Source: Varroa destructor (taxonomy: Eukaryota > Arthropoda > Arachnida > Mesostigmata > Varroidae). From it: DNA of 64,000 nt. Positions 1 to 13,422 of this stretch are shown piece by piece (position 1 is the stretch's first letter; every line of letters begins with the position of its first letter). The notes beneath the pieces were generated by a model. The model was not told the origin of the DNA, searched no databases, and saw nothing but the letters and a program-made list of their open reading frames with translations. The stretch spans positions 37,939,719-38,003,718 of the forward strand of contig NW_019211454.1 in the NCBI RefSeq assembly GCF_002443255.2, in the 5' to 3' direction. Made by a program: the position numbers and the translations under genes.

Positions 1-3000
1 ATATCTTTCGCGTCGTTACACTTTGTCGAATCTAGTGAGCATCAAACAAATTAGAAGTTCCTATTTTCTGTATAGCATTTATTGTTTCTCCTCATGTTTT
101 TCATCTCACGACGTCGTGATGAGAGAGCTTGCTGTGTTTATGGCCATTACTTTGTGCGTTAATTGTCGTTGTCATTTCACTAATTTGACATGCAATGCCT
201 ATTCTATTTTTAGCGTTATTATATGTGATTATAACGACTGAATTTCATTTCAACTTTTGTTTCATACAAACTTATTGTACCCACTGATCGTAGGAGAAAA
301 TAAAGGTAACACCCGACAAGTTACGCACTGTATATTCTATCATGGGACGGCGTGCGGCTTGCATTACATTAAGCACGAACGGTTCCATATACAATTCAAA
401 ACCGCTGTAACGGCAACAAAAATGTCCGTCGGAAAGTTCTACTAGAATACGTTACGAACACTTGGCCCAACGAACAATCTCTAACAAATCTAGAGCGTTT
501 TCTCTCAAGCTATTTAATTGTCATATTGTCGTCATTGTGTATCATTCGTGAAAATGCCGACCCGACAAAACAAACATTACTCGTTCCTGAAAGAATTCAA
601 CATTGGGTACAATGTGCAAAAGCTTCATAATCATCGTTTACCTCACGAGCGACCTCTTTGACCAGCACACATTCAAAACTCGTTTAGTGGCCGTTTTATG
701 TCCAGCGATAGAGGTGATCGCTAAAAAAAAAAAACGATCATCGGTACAGACTTCTAAAAAAATCATCCTTTCTGACAAAATGTTTGCCCTAGACTTCGAT
801 TTCTCCTACCGCTTTAAAGAGCGCTATTGGCGTCGTAGTATCTGCCCAGGTCCGCTACCGTCATGGCTGATGGTCGCGTCTTGCCGCCGATGCAGTATCG
901 CCGAAGTACGAATCTCATTGCTTGCAAAACAAATTATCTACTATTCTCGTTTGTTACCGGCGCATCCACTGAGTAAAGACGAGGGCATTGTTGTCGCTAA
1001 TGCACGCGCAAATGAACCCGATGCTCAGTCAGTCATCGAGGGCATTAGCGTGCTCGAGTGGCGGACTCGTTGTAGCAGCCATTGAAATTTATATATACGG
1101 CATACCGCTAGCACTGCCTCTATCCGTTGTCAATAATCTTAGTAGTGGCTAGTAGATCGTGACGCTGGATAGGATCAATGTGACCGGCCGACGGTGGTCA
1201 GCGTCGTTGCTCATCGTGTGAACATTGGCTGGCTGGGTGGTTGGTTTCGCGTGTCCACTGTCCCACCCACCAATCGGATCGTTTAAATGGTTATAGTAAT
1301 GTTCTGGTTTTCGTTCTTGTTGCACTGTGTAGTTTAATCATACTGAACAGACGAGCGAAGACTAAAAGGACGAGGGGTGGGAAAGGAATTCTGGCCCGAG
1401 TGGGTAGCGGCAGTAGCAGTCGCTGGACATCGAGGGCAAAGTCTACGCATTAAAATACGCGCTATGTAGACTAACACTTTTGCGCGTGCGGCCTCCAGCT
1501 TTTTTGGAGGGGACCTACGAGCAAATGTTTTCGGGAGGTGGTTGGGACTACGCTACAAGAAAGATGAAGGATGTATGAAGAGGGATATAAGAGAGGAAGA
1601 AGAAGAAGAAATCGACTACGATAGACACAAAGCTTCGACCACATTGACTAAATCGCCAAATGCTGACCGAACGAAGACCAATCACAAGGGCAGCAAGCAG
1701 TGGTGAATCGCCGTTCATTTGGTGGCTCTGATCGTTGCTATAATATGTATGTACATGCCTGTATGCGGCGGTCCTACGCGCTGGCCAAAGTCTAACCACT
1801 AAGTGTTCGCAGCTTGGGATTCGAGCACAGCGCGGCCACTGTGCAAGAACACTAGGCAACGATGCGTCCATGCAACACACGAATAGACTAGTTTAAGGCT
1901 TCTGCTGTTACTTACTTGGACAAAGGCCGAGTTTGCCGCTAGCTTTTAGTGATCGGTCTGGATGAGAGAACTACGCAGTTGTACGGGATATTGATTCTTC
2001 AGAGCGACTAGAAGAGAACCTAGTGTTGCAAACTGTTGAGTTACGTCCATTCGGGATTACGCTGTATAGCTCCGACAGAATAGAAATAGTTGCCATTGGT
2101 GCGATCTCTCTTTTGCTTTTGGTTCACCTCCATGTGTACGTAAACCGAAGAAATCAAATGGACGTGCTTACTGACGTTGGCCACTTTTGTCTCCTAATGT
2201 GTTTGAAAAGTTGCCGATATTACCGTTTTTTGCCTGTCTATCCCATTGTTTGATACCGTTCACTAAAACGCAAGGAAAATGCTTGGCACAATACGCAGCG
2301 TTCGTACAGAACCCCAGCGTTCGACCCGGCTGGAGCGGCGTACTAGTATTCATCTGGGAAATATCGGTAAGCTACATCAAGTCTGTACACTACGACCTTA
2401 CATTGACAACAAGCACGCATAGTATACGTGCACAGTGACGAAAGCCTTTGCGTGCATTACGTTGTCACGCCTATAGCTGAAGATTACGTTTAGGAGGTTG
2501 AATTTGTTTACCAGTATCGATTTCAGCCTGTTGGTAGCAAACTGTGACGGATACCCTGTGTAGCATCTGACTCGATTTTGTTCCAATGAATTTGCTATCA
2601 GTCTCAATAGCCCGAATGGCGATTTTCCACGGTTGTATTGTGATTTATTTCATAGTAACGGAGTCTAGCGTCGATAACTATATTCTTAGCGGCATGTTAA
2701 AGGTCGATTAATTTCAAATATACCATTCATATCTATCAGATATAATCAGCTCGATCTATGATTATTACAGTCTCGAAAACTAAAATTATATTTCCGTTTT
2801 ATACAAGTAGATGCGCAACGTAGGCCATAGGGGGTCAGTTCAGCTATTTACCGTATTCCGTTACATGGGCATCCTGTGGCACTTATTCCCGCATCGTTCC
2901 TTACATTCCCTACGGTTGATGAGCGTTCAGTTGAATCGAGTGAACGTTACGGGGAAAAAAACGGTAGTATCTGTGACAATAATAGTCATTATTGTAGCTA

Positions 3001-3320
3001 AAGACTGTAGTCATTGCTTTGTGTGAAGTGGGGCGGTGGAGAATGGGCGATATTTATCCCGGATTTTCAAAAGTAGCAGCCATCTCTTGGCTGTACAGTC
3101 AGCAACTGGTCGACAATGGCGCCGTTGGCACGATACTTAAGAAACGTCAGTGTTAATAACTCGCACGCTCCGTACCCTGCCAGTTTCGGTGTACCGCGAG
3201 GTAACGGCGGAATAGCGTCCCAACTTGTTCAGTTCATCTGCTTGTTGACAGTGCGCCTAATCGCATAACGAAATAGAAACAAAACCACATTTTCTAAATA
3301 CATGTCATTTTGATTGACAG
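1..3320. other. No assigned gene
   Basis: Several open frames are present, the longest 160 codons at 603-1085 (+), but none has splice-site context or recognisable sequence. A donor-like GTAAGC at 2367 follows an open frame (CLAQYAAFVQNPSVRPGW), which is a weak hint of an exon near 2270-2366. Confidence 0.5.
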
Positions 3321-3388
3321 CTACATCTTTTGGGCCCATCTGTGCGCCGGACAGCTGTTTAACATGGCCTGTCCATCGGATAGAATCG
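3321..3388 (+). CDS. Splice-flanked internal exon, Cys/Pro-containing
   Basis: A 68-nt stretch lies between an acceptor (TTTTGATTGACAG at 3320) and a donor (GTATGT at 3389). One frame reads 22 codons, YIFWAHLCAGQL then FNMACPSDRI, with one base left over at each end; the phase-0 frame hits TAA. The C-x-G-x5-C-P-x3-I spacing recalls the opening of SUEL/galactose-binding lectin domains such as those of latrophilins, but the YGR motif expected next is not visible downstream. It might be a 5' exon of the + strand gene that ends at 25853, or belong to a separate gene. Confidence 0.4.
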
Positions 3389-5517
3389 GTATGTAGAGGA
3401 CGCTGGCAGCCTTTTCATTGACTGATAAAACGACGCAAGTATGAACAAAAAAATCTGAAGGCTTGCTCTTCGAATCGATGGACTTTTGGCGGGGTCAAGG
3501 CGCCAGACAAGGTTATCTCAGAGAAACGGCATCAAGTCGGCAACAGATTTGTAAGATGCATTCGAAGCACAGCTGGCAGTAGCATAGGTCACACGAAAGC
3601 TGGCCGCGGTCCAGCGAATGCCGTGGGCGCCTCTGAAGGACACTACTTTTTTCTGTCTATGGAATAGCAAAACGCGAACTAAGCACTATCAAGACTAGAA
3701 GCGGGATCGCACGGTAAAGTCAGCCGGGCGTGACTATGTCGTAATACGGTCGTTTTATCCAATGATCGTACACCGTTGAGAGTACGGAAACCCTTGTTCT
3801 AGCCGTAAATCAACGTAGTTATTTGGAATTATTTGGATATCATTAAGACTCAACTGCCTGTGCGTCCCTGTCGCTCAGCTTCTAAGCAGTGTTACCAAAT
3901 ATGTAAATTCTCTGAACTGTCGACATAAAAGCTTCCTTTAGTGGCTGTTTAAAAGGAACAGTAAGTAATCTTAGCTAGCGCAATTGACCTTCAAACATAT
4001 TGTTTAGCGAATAGATAGATATATTTGACACTTTTTTGTTTTCTATTGAAAAGGAAAAATGTTTTTTGAACATATTCTAAGCCGTCGTGTCCCTCAGGTA
4101 TCCATTTCTACTTGAATACCCATCAAGCCTACTTTGTGCATACTGTGCCGGTATTGTCATCGACCACTCAGTTGCCGTAACAGGCGGGTGTTACTGAAGC
4201 GTGCGCTTGTGGCAGGTTACATGTTCTGACGCTCATAATAAATATTCTGACTGCAGTTCAGATCCGGACCGCCATACTTGTTCAACGTAAACTGTTTGAT
4301 GAGATTTCGCCATTAAGTTTGTCACCCTGAAGATGGACTCGTCGTTAGAGGTCATGTAATTCTTTTTTTTACTGGCGTTACAACGTCGCATGCGCGTTAT
4401 AGCTCTGTCCTTTTTGGTACACGAAGAAATATCGGTGGAACGAACCGATTTCGAAACCATACGATCTAAGCGTCTGCACTTCCACCATTTCGGGCAAACC
4501 TAACGAAGTACTGCTGCCATGTATATGTTCATTAAAAATAAACGTAAAGCTCTCTCCCTCTTCAAAAGGGCAAATTTACAAGGCTTCATCAACATCGGAA
4601 AGTACTCGTCGGTGGAAATTCGCTGCTAGAGTTTTTCGACGTAGTTGGAATAGGGATGAACCGTGTACAGCTACACTGTATAGAAATTCGCTATTTGTGC
4701 CGTTATTGTCATTTTCATAAACTTCAACACACTGCGCGAAGAGGAATACGCTACCCCTTGATATAGCTAGCTAATCTATATACCAAGCAGGATCGATAAG
4801 CTCGATGAGCTTCCGCAATTCGGTTTGTTGCATTGAAGATCGAAAATACGTATGATAGCTTTAGAAGTATTACTGAAAGCTCAATCAGAATGCGGATCTG
4901 ATTGTTCATATCAAGAGACAATATGATCGGTACCCCGACGCGTCGTTGGTAACGGTGCAGCGGTCGAAACGCTTGTGTCTAGATAACCTTTTAAAAATTC
5001 GACTGCAACTAGGCAATATAGGTCATGAACATTTAAAGAAGCCACTTTTTAACGAAGTGCCACTGTTACCTTAGACCCTGGTGTTCAGTGATTTATTTGA
5101 TTATGACCTTGATGACAATTTAAGGGCTAATTTATATTGTCGTTGAGTTAACGAATTGACCCTATTCATAGCTAACTTTCAGCTTTTACAGGCCTTTATT
5201 CCTTGATACGGCCGTTGAAGCATCGCTTCAAGCAGTGACCTATCAGGAGTAAGTCGTTTCGCGTGAGCAATCTGGGGAAACCGCTAGATTATAAGGATTA
5301 TTTATCTTTCAAATCTTTGCTGAAGCACCCAGGTGTGTCCAGGGCACTAGTTCAGACCTAGGCCACCAGGTGAATACGTTGACACTGTTGAGTTCATTGT
5401 ATATAAATTGATCATTAGTCTGTCCGCTCTTTATGCATATTTCCCAAGTGGTGACCCGCGATTGAACGTTTCATATGTACTCGAAAGCAAACGGTAAACG
5501 GCCTTGCTAACTAGCCT

Positions 5518-5533
5518 GAGAGAGAGAGAGAGA
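5518..5533. repeat. (GA)8 run
   Basis: Short uninterrupted GA dinucleotide run. Confidence 0.85.
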
Positions 5534-5582
5534 CTGAAGTATGAACTAATTCTTATTTTTGTCGTGATGTTGCTTGGGATTA

Positions 5583-5610
5583 TTTGTCTGTTTCTAGATA
5601 AACAGACAAA
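5583..5610. repeat. 11-bp inverted repeat hairpin
   Basis: TTTGTCTGTTT and AAACAGACAAA pair perfectly around the 6-nt spacer CTAGAT. It lies just upstream of the pyrimidine-rich acceptor at 5638. Confidence 0.7.
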
Positions 5611-5638
5611 CCACTAACATTTTTCCTACGCCATACAG

Positions 5639-5801
5639 GTCGGGATCGAGTGGACGTCCTGAAACCGTTACGCTGGTTCCTTGGTCTGAGACTTTGGATT
5701 TCTCAAGGGGGAATTTTAACCTTAGCTTTATCGCAATAATTTATAGCAATCGACTAGACTGTCCCGGATTCGACAAAGGACATATATCGTACATTTCTTA
5801 A
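5639..5801 (+). CDS. Possible terminal exon behind a strong acceptor
   Basis: After a pyrimidine-rich acceptor (TTTTTCCTACGCCATACAG at 5638) an open frame of 53 codons runs to TAA, reading SGSSGRPETVTLVPW and later FIAIIYSNRLDCPGFDKG. It needs an upstream exon that leaves two bases. The exon at 3321-3388 leaves one base, so it does not join directly in this frame. Joined in the other compatible frame it would give GRDRVDVLKPLRW. There is no recognised domain. A frame this long can occur by chance. Confidence 0.2.
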
Positions 5802-6749
5802 GCTTACGAAATTCAGCTAGAGCTATTTCTTCATTTTTGTTGACACCCTAAACTGCTTACATGATAATAATTGAAGACTTACATAAGCTTTATGACGAAT
5901 ATGTGTACAATACTGCGTTGACATTAACACACTATCTATAGAATGTCACAACAGAGGGAAACGCTAGCATAAAATCCGGAAATGTTTGTTCCGAACGTTT
6001 CCTGACTCGATCTTTTCCGCCAAACGTGAATATTTTGTTGTCTCCGGGCAAAACGTTATTTCGAGACATATGCATGAGAGAGAATCATAACTCATTATGG
6101 CTTCGCGTCAGTCGTCGTGTGGTGGCAGATGTTGAAGGAAAACGCAGAGAAGTAACGACTATTCGAAGACTTTGGTCAAGAAAGAGCAGAATATATTGTA
6201 TTGAAAAGGACACCAACTAAATTTGTCGGCATAAGTAATGGTTCCATCATTGCATCGTAGGATCTTCCTGTCGTCTGGAAGTGTCAATCGAATAATCCAG
6301 GTGTATATGCCATCATCAATGGATTCAACCGCATCAATCTGATGCTTTTCGAGTTCCAGCGAATGATGTCTGTATAAAGACTTCATTGACGATGCCAACA
6401 TTAAATTTACTTCAATCTAGAATTTGTATGCTTTTTGCGGAAGCCTATCTTAAAGCGTCGCCCGCCCGCTAAGCTATCTGGCCACTGGTTAGCAAGCGAA
6501 TTCGGCACGTATTTTTCGTGTTTCTTAGTAACACCAAAAAAGAAGATCGCTTCATTAAAACGTAGGAACAACGATGGAAGTATCCTAATAGCTAGTCATT
6601 ATTACAGCAGCTATCGCAGTTTGTTTTGCTCTCTTTCTTTAAAAAAAATCCTGGACGGTTACTCCGGAACACTCTTCAACATACGGCTGACGTTGACTAC
6701 GCATACCTTGATCTTGTAGATATGTGTATCTCGTTCTCGCATTTCGCGC

Positions 6750-6886
6750 TCCCTCCCTCTCTCTCTCCCTCTCTCTCTCTCTCACACGTAAACACCCTCT
6801 CCCTCTCTCTCTCACACGTAAACACCCTCTCCCCCCTCTCTCTCACATACACACACACACAGATACACACCCTCTCCCCCTCTCTG
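6750..6886. repeat. Compound (CT)n/(CA)n microsatellite with a 30-bp tandem unit
   Basis: A pyrimidine run of CT and CCCT units with two copies of CACACGTAAACACCCTCT at a 30-bp period (6783 and 6813), then (CA)n. The ORFs across it are all low complexity and not coding. Confidence 0.95.
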
Positions 6887-9800
6887 TGTTTCATTTTTTG
6901 CCAAGTAGACGTTTAACTAAGGTTTGCCGAAGACTAAGCACCAATGCGGAAGTGATAGTATGCCCCTGGAGGCTCTCTAGCCTTGAATCGTTCACAACGA
7001 CGACGATAACACCTACGATCATAATGATGAAAGGGGCTGCAATAACCAGATCGGCAGGGGTATTGCTGCAGTAGCGGTGCTCATTGCGCTGCGCTCCAAA
7101 TGCGTCTACCACTGGCCCGTTTATAAAGATGCCGCTGTGGGCCTATCCGCAACGATTATTTTGCAATTTCCATTTGCTTTAGAGGCAACAGGCGTAGCTG
7201 CAAGGGCATTAACACGCGCTGGACAAGTTCTCAGGGTATGGGTACGCATCCAAGGCGCGTTTCCTGTATTTCAAACTGACAAATTGTACAAAAACAAACA
7301 CTCAAATCTGCCAATGTCGCTCGTGACAAGTCTATTACGGTGCAATCATCTGATAGGTATAAGTGAGCCGCCCTCTGCGATTACTCGTATTTGACAATGC
7401 ACGGTATGGTTATATCGGTTCCGGTGCGGAAAATTATGGTAATATATGACATTAATACTGCGCCATCTCGGATATTTGCACTGGACATTTTTCTGGCTGG
7501 TCTTGTACAGTTTATCTATCCACTGGCTAACAGCCCTACCGTTACGATAGGGCATAAGAAGCGTGCTTTACGATACGCTTTCGGCATATTCAGAGATGTG
7601 TGCGTATATTAACCAGCTGGATACGTTCATTCTACCACCAGTTATCGTTCAGTATATCCTACGACGGATGGGCTGACACTATGTAGCACGGCCCATTGCA
7701 TCGATGGGAGAGATGCTTGTTTCTTCCTGTCGATATCGCAAACACAATGACGCAATCATAATTTCTGTAGATCGTACGTCGCCGTTGCTATCGGTAGCCG
7801 TTCGATAGCCTACGCACAGATCACGTTCTGTGTCCAGACAGGCCTTTCTGTTGTTGTGCTTTTGTTCTGTTTCTGCGAATTGGCATTCCGGTCAGTGGTA
7901 AACTATTGCCGCCGTCTGCTGAAGTGCTTAGATTTAAGGCACCCGTATATGGAGGATGTGTGCTTCTGATCGTGCAGATCGATATTCTTTCCCTTTAAGA
8001 ACTTTCGCCAGATAAGCACAATTGATGGCTTGTCAGCAATCTGTCCGGCCAATAATCAAAAACTATTGTCGCCAATGTAATGCGTAAAACAGCTCAAAAT
8101 ATTATTATTTTTTATTCAGCTGAAATAGCTCGTATTGGTATTGCAATGTCTCGTCAATAAACCGCAGCCATCTGGGCGTATGGTTGAACTTGCAGCGTCA
8201 TACGACCGGGTCGCTGACGGCACGAAAAGCGCCACCGGTTTAACGGAAGAGATTCAGATTAGGCTGCTCGTTGCATCAGGACAAGCGATCCGCTGTTTCA
8301 CACCAGAAGTTTCATCGTCTTTATAGTTGGCATCAAACTATTCAGCTGATATTGATGCTGATCAGACGACGATTGATGCAGGGTCGTAGTCTCACCTTCA
8401 TTCAGAGAAATGGCGACCCCGTCGCCGCATGTTTCCTCCCTCGCGATGACATCGCCATGTTTTACTCTGTGCTTTACCTCTGTCTGTGTGTTTGCGTGTG
8501 CCTCTAGACGATGCCACGGACACGAGATCTGTTCGATTTGAATCGCGTTGTTCCCCTTTGCTGTTTGGCATTGCTGAAGTCTTCACTGCTCCCAATGACG
8601 TTGAACTTGTTATTTGCTTATATGTAAAACAGCGGTTCTAGTAGTGGCAATAATAGTCACCTGAGGATTGGTGTCAGTAGACACTAAACATCGACAATCA
8701 CCAAAGCCGCCTCGGTGCCATCGAGAATGTCAGCGATGCCCCGGAGCTAATGTCTCGTGGGGTGAACACATCTCAGAAAGACGCCCCGGAATACTGTGAT
8801 ATTTCTTATCTAACTCTCCTTTATTGATCGTGGTTGACTCTCTCGAATAGAGTGAACGCTAACAGGAGAAATGGCCAACCTGGACGAGAGAGGCGAGCAG
8901 CGTTGTTGAAGTAGTTGCCTTGCCTGGATTGAAGACACGCGCAGACAGGCACACATGTACCGATGCTCACCGTAAGAGCCTGCTGCTGCGGCAGCCGTAC
9001 AATTCCTTCAGTGCAATTATTGACCTTGCTCGCAACTTGCTGTTTGTGCGTATTCGTGCTTTCATGAAAACACGAGCGTTTTCGTGGCGTGGCGGGTGAC
9101 GCCAATAGAGTGAACAGCAAGTCGGCTGTTTGTCGAATCGAGGTCGGCGCAACTCGGGCTACCGATTGATTGCCTCGACTCCCACGCCTTCCGGCACGGC
9201 GATATCACACGCAGAGGCTGTCTCCTCGGAAGCGTTCGCGTCATCAACTGAGACTATTTTAGATGTCTTTCTTATCAAAATGCTGTCGACTTAGTTGTGT
9301 GATCGAGCCGTTTTTAGTTGGGTCCAGGAGCGAAGAACGTGGGTGAGACAGACGGACATGCGTCTGTCGAAGATATGGCGAATTTACCGGCAATTTGATT
9401 AGCGTCACTGTTGCCGTTAACATTTGATTGTCTCTCGCTAGTTAGCCTTGCGAGCTCTAGGATTCAGTAGGATTTCGTCCTACTTATTTGCTGGTATAGT
9501 TATGATCGGCAAATCCGTAAAATAAAATGTTATGACAAAAATGACAATGATAAAATGTTTGATCTGGGTTGTGTGGTTCGCCGGGTAGTCGGAGGTTATC
9601 GCGACCTGATTTAATGTGGACGTTTACCTATTCTGTTTCACTTTCCTGATTGGCACCTTATTTTCGCGTTCTGGTTGGTTATCGCCATCTTTCCCGTCGG
9701 ATGCCGCTTTATATCAGCCGCGTTTCGGCGCCACCAGTTATTTCGGCTTGTCGGTAACTTATTACCGGTAGTAGACGTCCTCGTCACGATGCATATCCCG

Positions 9801-10462
9801 CCGCCAGTAGAGTCGCCGTGTAGGCGACCCTGTCACGATCAGCAGTAAAAAATTAACACAGTCATCGTGTTGTGACGGCCACTATATCTCTGCGCACATG
9901 TGCGACTTCCAGTTTTGCACATTAACCTGCACCATTGGTCTTTTCTGTTCCTTACCTGCGGAGCAAGCAAATGCTCCCTTATAAAGCTCCCTTATAAGGC
10001 CGCCTGTCGACGGATGCTAGTTCGATTAGGTAGTTCTGTGTGTAGGTGTGTATGCTCCATGTGCTTACATTTGCACTGTGTTATGGCAGAGCAGCAGCCA
10101 AAGCGTTGGACGCTGCGGTATTAAAGACGCGTGGTAGTTTGCTAGTTGATTGGCCGCTTGATGGTCGAAGTGGCCGCAGGCCGTCAGTGATAACGGGGGC
10201 GGCCCTTAGACAGTGGCTCACTCGTCACTTGCACCGCCATTATCATGACCGTTGCTCGAAAAGCGCCACCAAAGCGACGCGCCGCGCCATGTTGAGAAGA
10301 GCCTCAGTAGGACTGTTATGCGCGTCTGCTTCTGCTGTCGAGCGCCGAGGCCTGTGCACAAAGTCAAGCGAACAGCAACGGCCAATGGCGACGAACAATC
10401 ATATTGAGGCCCGTTGAAAAGTCGGCGGCAGAATGAACAGTTTTGAAGTGACGTTGATGCGA

Positions 10463-10477
10463 CAGCAGCAGCAGCAG
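10463..10477. repeat. Short (CAG)5 run
   Basis: Five CAG triplets in a GC-richer stretch where several frames are open; not assigned to a coding exon. Confidence 0.85.
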
Positions 10478-13370
10478 AAGACGTCGCCGCCACTGCTACC
10501 ACCACCGCAGCGGTCATAGCAATAGTGGTGGTCGTAGCCGCAGGAACTGGCGTATCGCTAAACTTGCCGAAGTGCTGATTCCGACGTTTGAAGATTCACA
10601 GAAGAACTGGCCTCTTCCTCATCCGCCGATCGCATGGATGTATCCTTTCCATTCGTCGGCTTCATTCACTAAGTTTGTTGTATGTGTTGGCTTAACCCCG
10701 AGGCTAAATCAGCAGTTTTGCGTGCGCAACAGCAAAGAGTTTCGAACGTCGCTTCAGTCTGCGCACGGACATAGTTCTCTTTGCTTGTACTTCAGAAAAA
10801 AAGATTGTCTCTCATGAGAGGTGCAGTGAAGGCTACGAGCGTAGTTAGCCTAAGGTGTGCAAATCTTCTTAATAACACTTGCGTCCACTTGGGTAAAGAG
10901 TCGCGATCGTGAACACCGTTTGAAAGAGCTTGCCAGGAACGTGGTACAGGACAGCTTTGAGATGGTGTGAATTTGCAATGGGTATGGAATTTACAGTGTA
11001 TATCAATCATAAGAAAATTACAGGCAGAGTAAATCGGAGAAAACTTGCCTAAGTTTCCTTAACGGCATGTATAGCAGCTGCATAAAAGCTTGGATATACC
11101 GTTATACATCGTCAATGAAGCTGGTAATTGCGATGCTTTTGGATGAGTGTCGAAAGGTACAATACCTAGATAGGCAGATGCAATGGTACGCAACATAGCA
11201 AAATGAAAGACAGACTATACGGTGTAATAGACAACTGTCTATGTATATGTCCTTGCGCTTCTGTTCAGAACGAAAAAAGCCTACTCTTGAAGTTGATCGT
11301 TTTTGAGTTCAACCACTGTTTATTTGCGTGCATTTAACCCATTAGTAAATTATCGTATTCGCTGAAAATTCCCGATTGTAAAAAATTGGCTCACTGATTT
11401 CGTTTCCGTATGAGTGCGACGCCGCGCACGGACTGAGACTGCAAAGCTGTGTTATACGCAGTTTTATATTTATTCCCACTGTCAGATAGCAACAATCAAA
11501 GGTAGTCTGCTTGTTCGCCTCAAGAGGTGCAAGAACCTTACGTGGTTCGCTATGTGTGACTGAAACTGCCGATGGAAGCTTAGATTGATACAACGTTTCA
11601 GTCGCGAGTTTTACGGTGAAGACACGGTAGTTTAGGTAATCTCATGGGTACGCATGAGAACTGCGGAAGATCGGGGAGTGCAGTTACCATATTCCTGTGA
11701 TACCGTTTCTACCATGTTTAACCGGCCAGCATAGCCAGATATGTGTTCAGGTTCGAAGCTGAACAGTAAAATATTGGTACGTCATATGTTTTGTGTTTTA
11801 TGATAAATAGTGTTAAATATTTTAGTGGATAATATTTACTTCCTACATTTTAGATAGGCAACAACTTCGTTTGTAGCATTCGTTATGTAGCAAGCGTCGC
11901 GAATCAGTGAGGATTGATTATCGGTCTAAAGATACACGCAAAAAACTTCATTGTTGTTTTATAGATATACCAATATATAGAAGATACGCCGATTTGAAGT
12001 TGCATGCCAATACTATAAAGCTTCTAAAACGATCGTAAGGTATTTTACTACATGTTGCTTCTGTGCCGTGACGAGTCTACAGTCGGCTGAATGAATCTCG
12101 CCGTTTGTTGATTAAGTACCTCTCTTTGGACATTGACAGACGTCAATAAATGCCCCACCGATAGATTATCTCATTTTATTACAACCTGCAACGTCCTATG
12201 TCTATTATACCCTTGAGTACTCCCTATTGGTGTCGCTCATCATAAAAAATGAGGTATACTATTGTGACAGATGCGGTTCTCACGCATTCCGGTGTTTTTC
12301 TTTTTTGAAGTTGTCTCGTCGGCCGCAATCTTGTATCGCAATATGTAATCGCTACGTGACTTTGGTAATATTGACCATCGTTCGTTATCTAATAGTTTTC
12401 TCTGCTCAAACAGGGTCAAAATGGTTGCGTCTTATTTTTACCAATTACTACAAATCGTCGCGTAGTTGTATTCTCGAACGCTTTCTTCCCCACGATGTGG
12501 AACATTCCTAGTCACTCCTGAGTCGTTGTCAGTTTCTATATAAATTATATCCCGTCGGTTAAAAAGTAACTTTTACTGTATTCTCCTAATAACGAGGCGC
12601 GAGTGTCGTATAGGATGGCAAAACTCGTTGTTGTCATTCGTTAGGAAGGCTTACGGTAAGCCATTGAAGTATCCGTTTAGGCTAAGTAAACTCTGAGTGA
12701 AACGTTATATGTTTCAATGGAAATTACATAAAAACTCAATTTATCGTTGGGTGGCACGGAGACACACGAATAAGCCGATCCATTTACTTAGGGCAATGGA
12801 TGGGGGTCGTATCGACATATAAATACCTTCGTTGAACTAATTTCTTGTATTGCGAACAGGGCTTTACGCCCTACACGGCTCGCAGGAGATTAGGCCAAAA
12901 GTAGTTGTCACCAGAATCAAGTAGATGATACTTCTTACCGAAAGTCGTAATCCTAATTTCGCGTATACATTAATCAAACGAAACGCGTATCTACGTGTTG
13001 CAGTGCTTGCCTTAGCGATGCAGCAAACACAGGCTAATTTACTGTATTTTGAAGTATTCGAAAAATTTACCTCATATGAAATTTTTTTCATATTTGTGCA
13101 AGATGAGTGAAGTCGCTAGACCATGTGAGAAAGTCTAGGAGAAAAACTACTTAGCATTGCCTAGCTGTGGGTTATGGCACGTTGAGAAGGGCGCTCAATT
13201 ACGTCGGGACTAAAACGTGAACTTTTCCCTGGTTGTCGTCGTTTCGTATCGACTTGAAGTCCCGCGAATCTGTGACAACGTACTCTTGTACACGCTTGTT
13301 ATTTCATTAAAGCAATGCTGCCCTTTTATGCTCCTAAATAAGATGATAATAAACTGATAAAGTCTAGATA

Positions 13371-13422
13371 AACTGATGAATATATGCACCGCTCGTAAAT
13401 GCGGCGCATGTATTCATCAGTT
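13371..13422. repeat. Near-perfect 52-nt hairpin (miRNA-like)
   Basis: Arms 13371-13387 and 13406-13422 are 17 nt long and pair with one G-U wobble on the + transcript. After one mismatch the inner CCGC/GCGG adds four pairs, closing an 8-nt loop (13393-13400). The stem length suits a Dicer substrate, although the whole hairpin is shorter than usual pre-miRNAs. A foldback of a short repeat is the alternative. Confidence 0.55.

Noticed and set aside
603..1085. 160-codon + strand ORF
   Set aside because: It crosses a poly-A run, has no recognisable motif and no splice sites of quality; its length is within chance for the window.
4233..4460. Minus-strand ORF with protein-like C-terminus (RVTNLMAKSHQTVYVEQVW)
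   Set aside because: No acceptor with a pyrimidine tract and no neighbouring exon could be matched, so I cannot separate it from chance.
6626..6916. Overlapping ORFs of 96 to 116 codons around 6.7-7.0 kb
   Set aside because: They are translations of the CT/CA microsatellite in several frames.
7391..7612. Hydrophobic ORF (ALDIFLAGLVQFIYPLAN) faintly like a ligand-gated channel membrane segment
   Set aside because: The resemblance is short and weak, the channel's preceding segments are absent nearby, and the opposite strand is open too.
10046..10417. 123-codon + ORF with an overlapping 99-codon minus ORF in a GC-richer patch
   Set aside because: Both strands are open, so composition explains it; no conserved-looking sequence.
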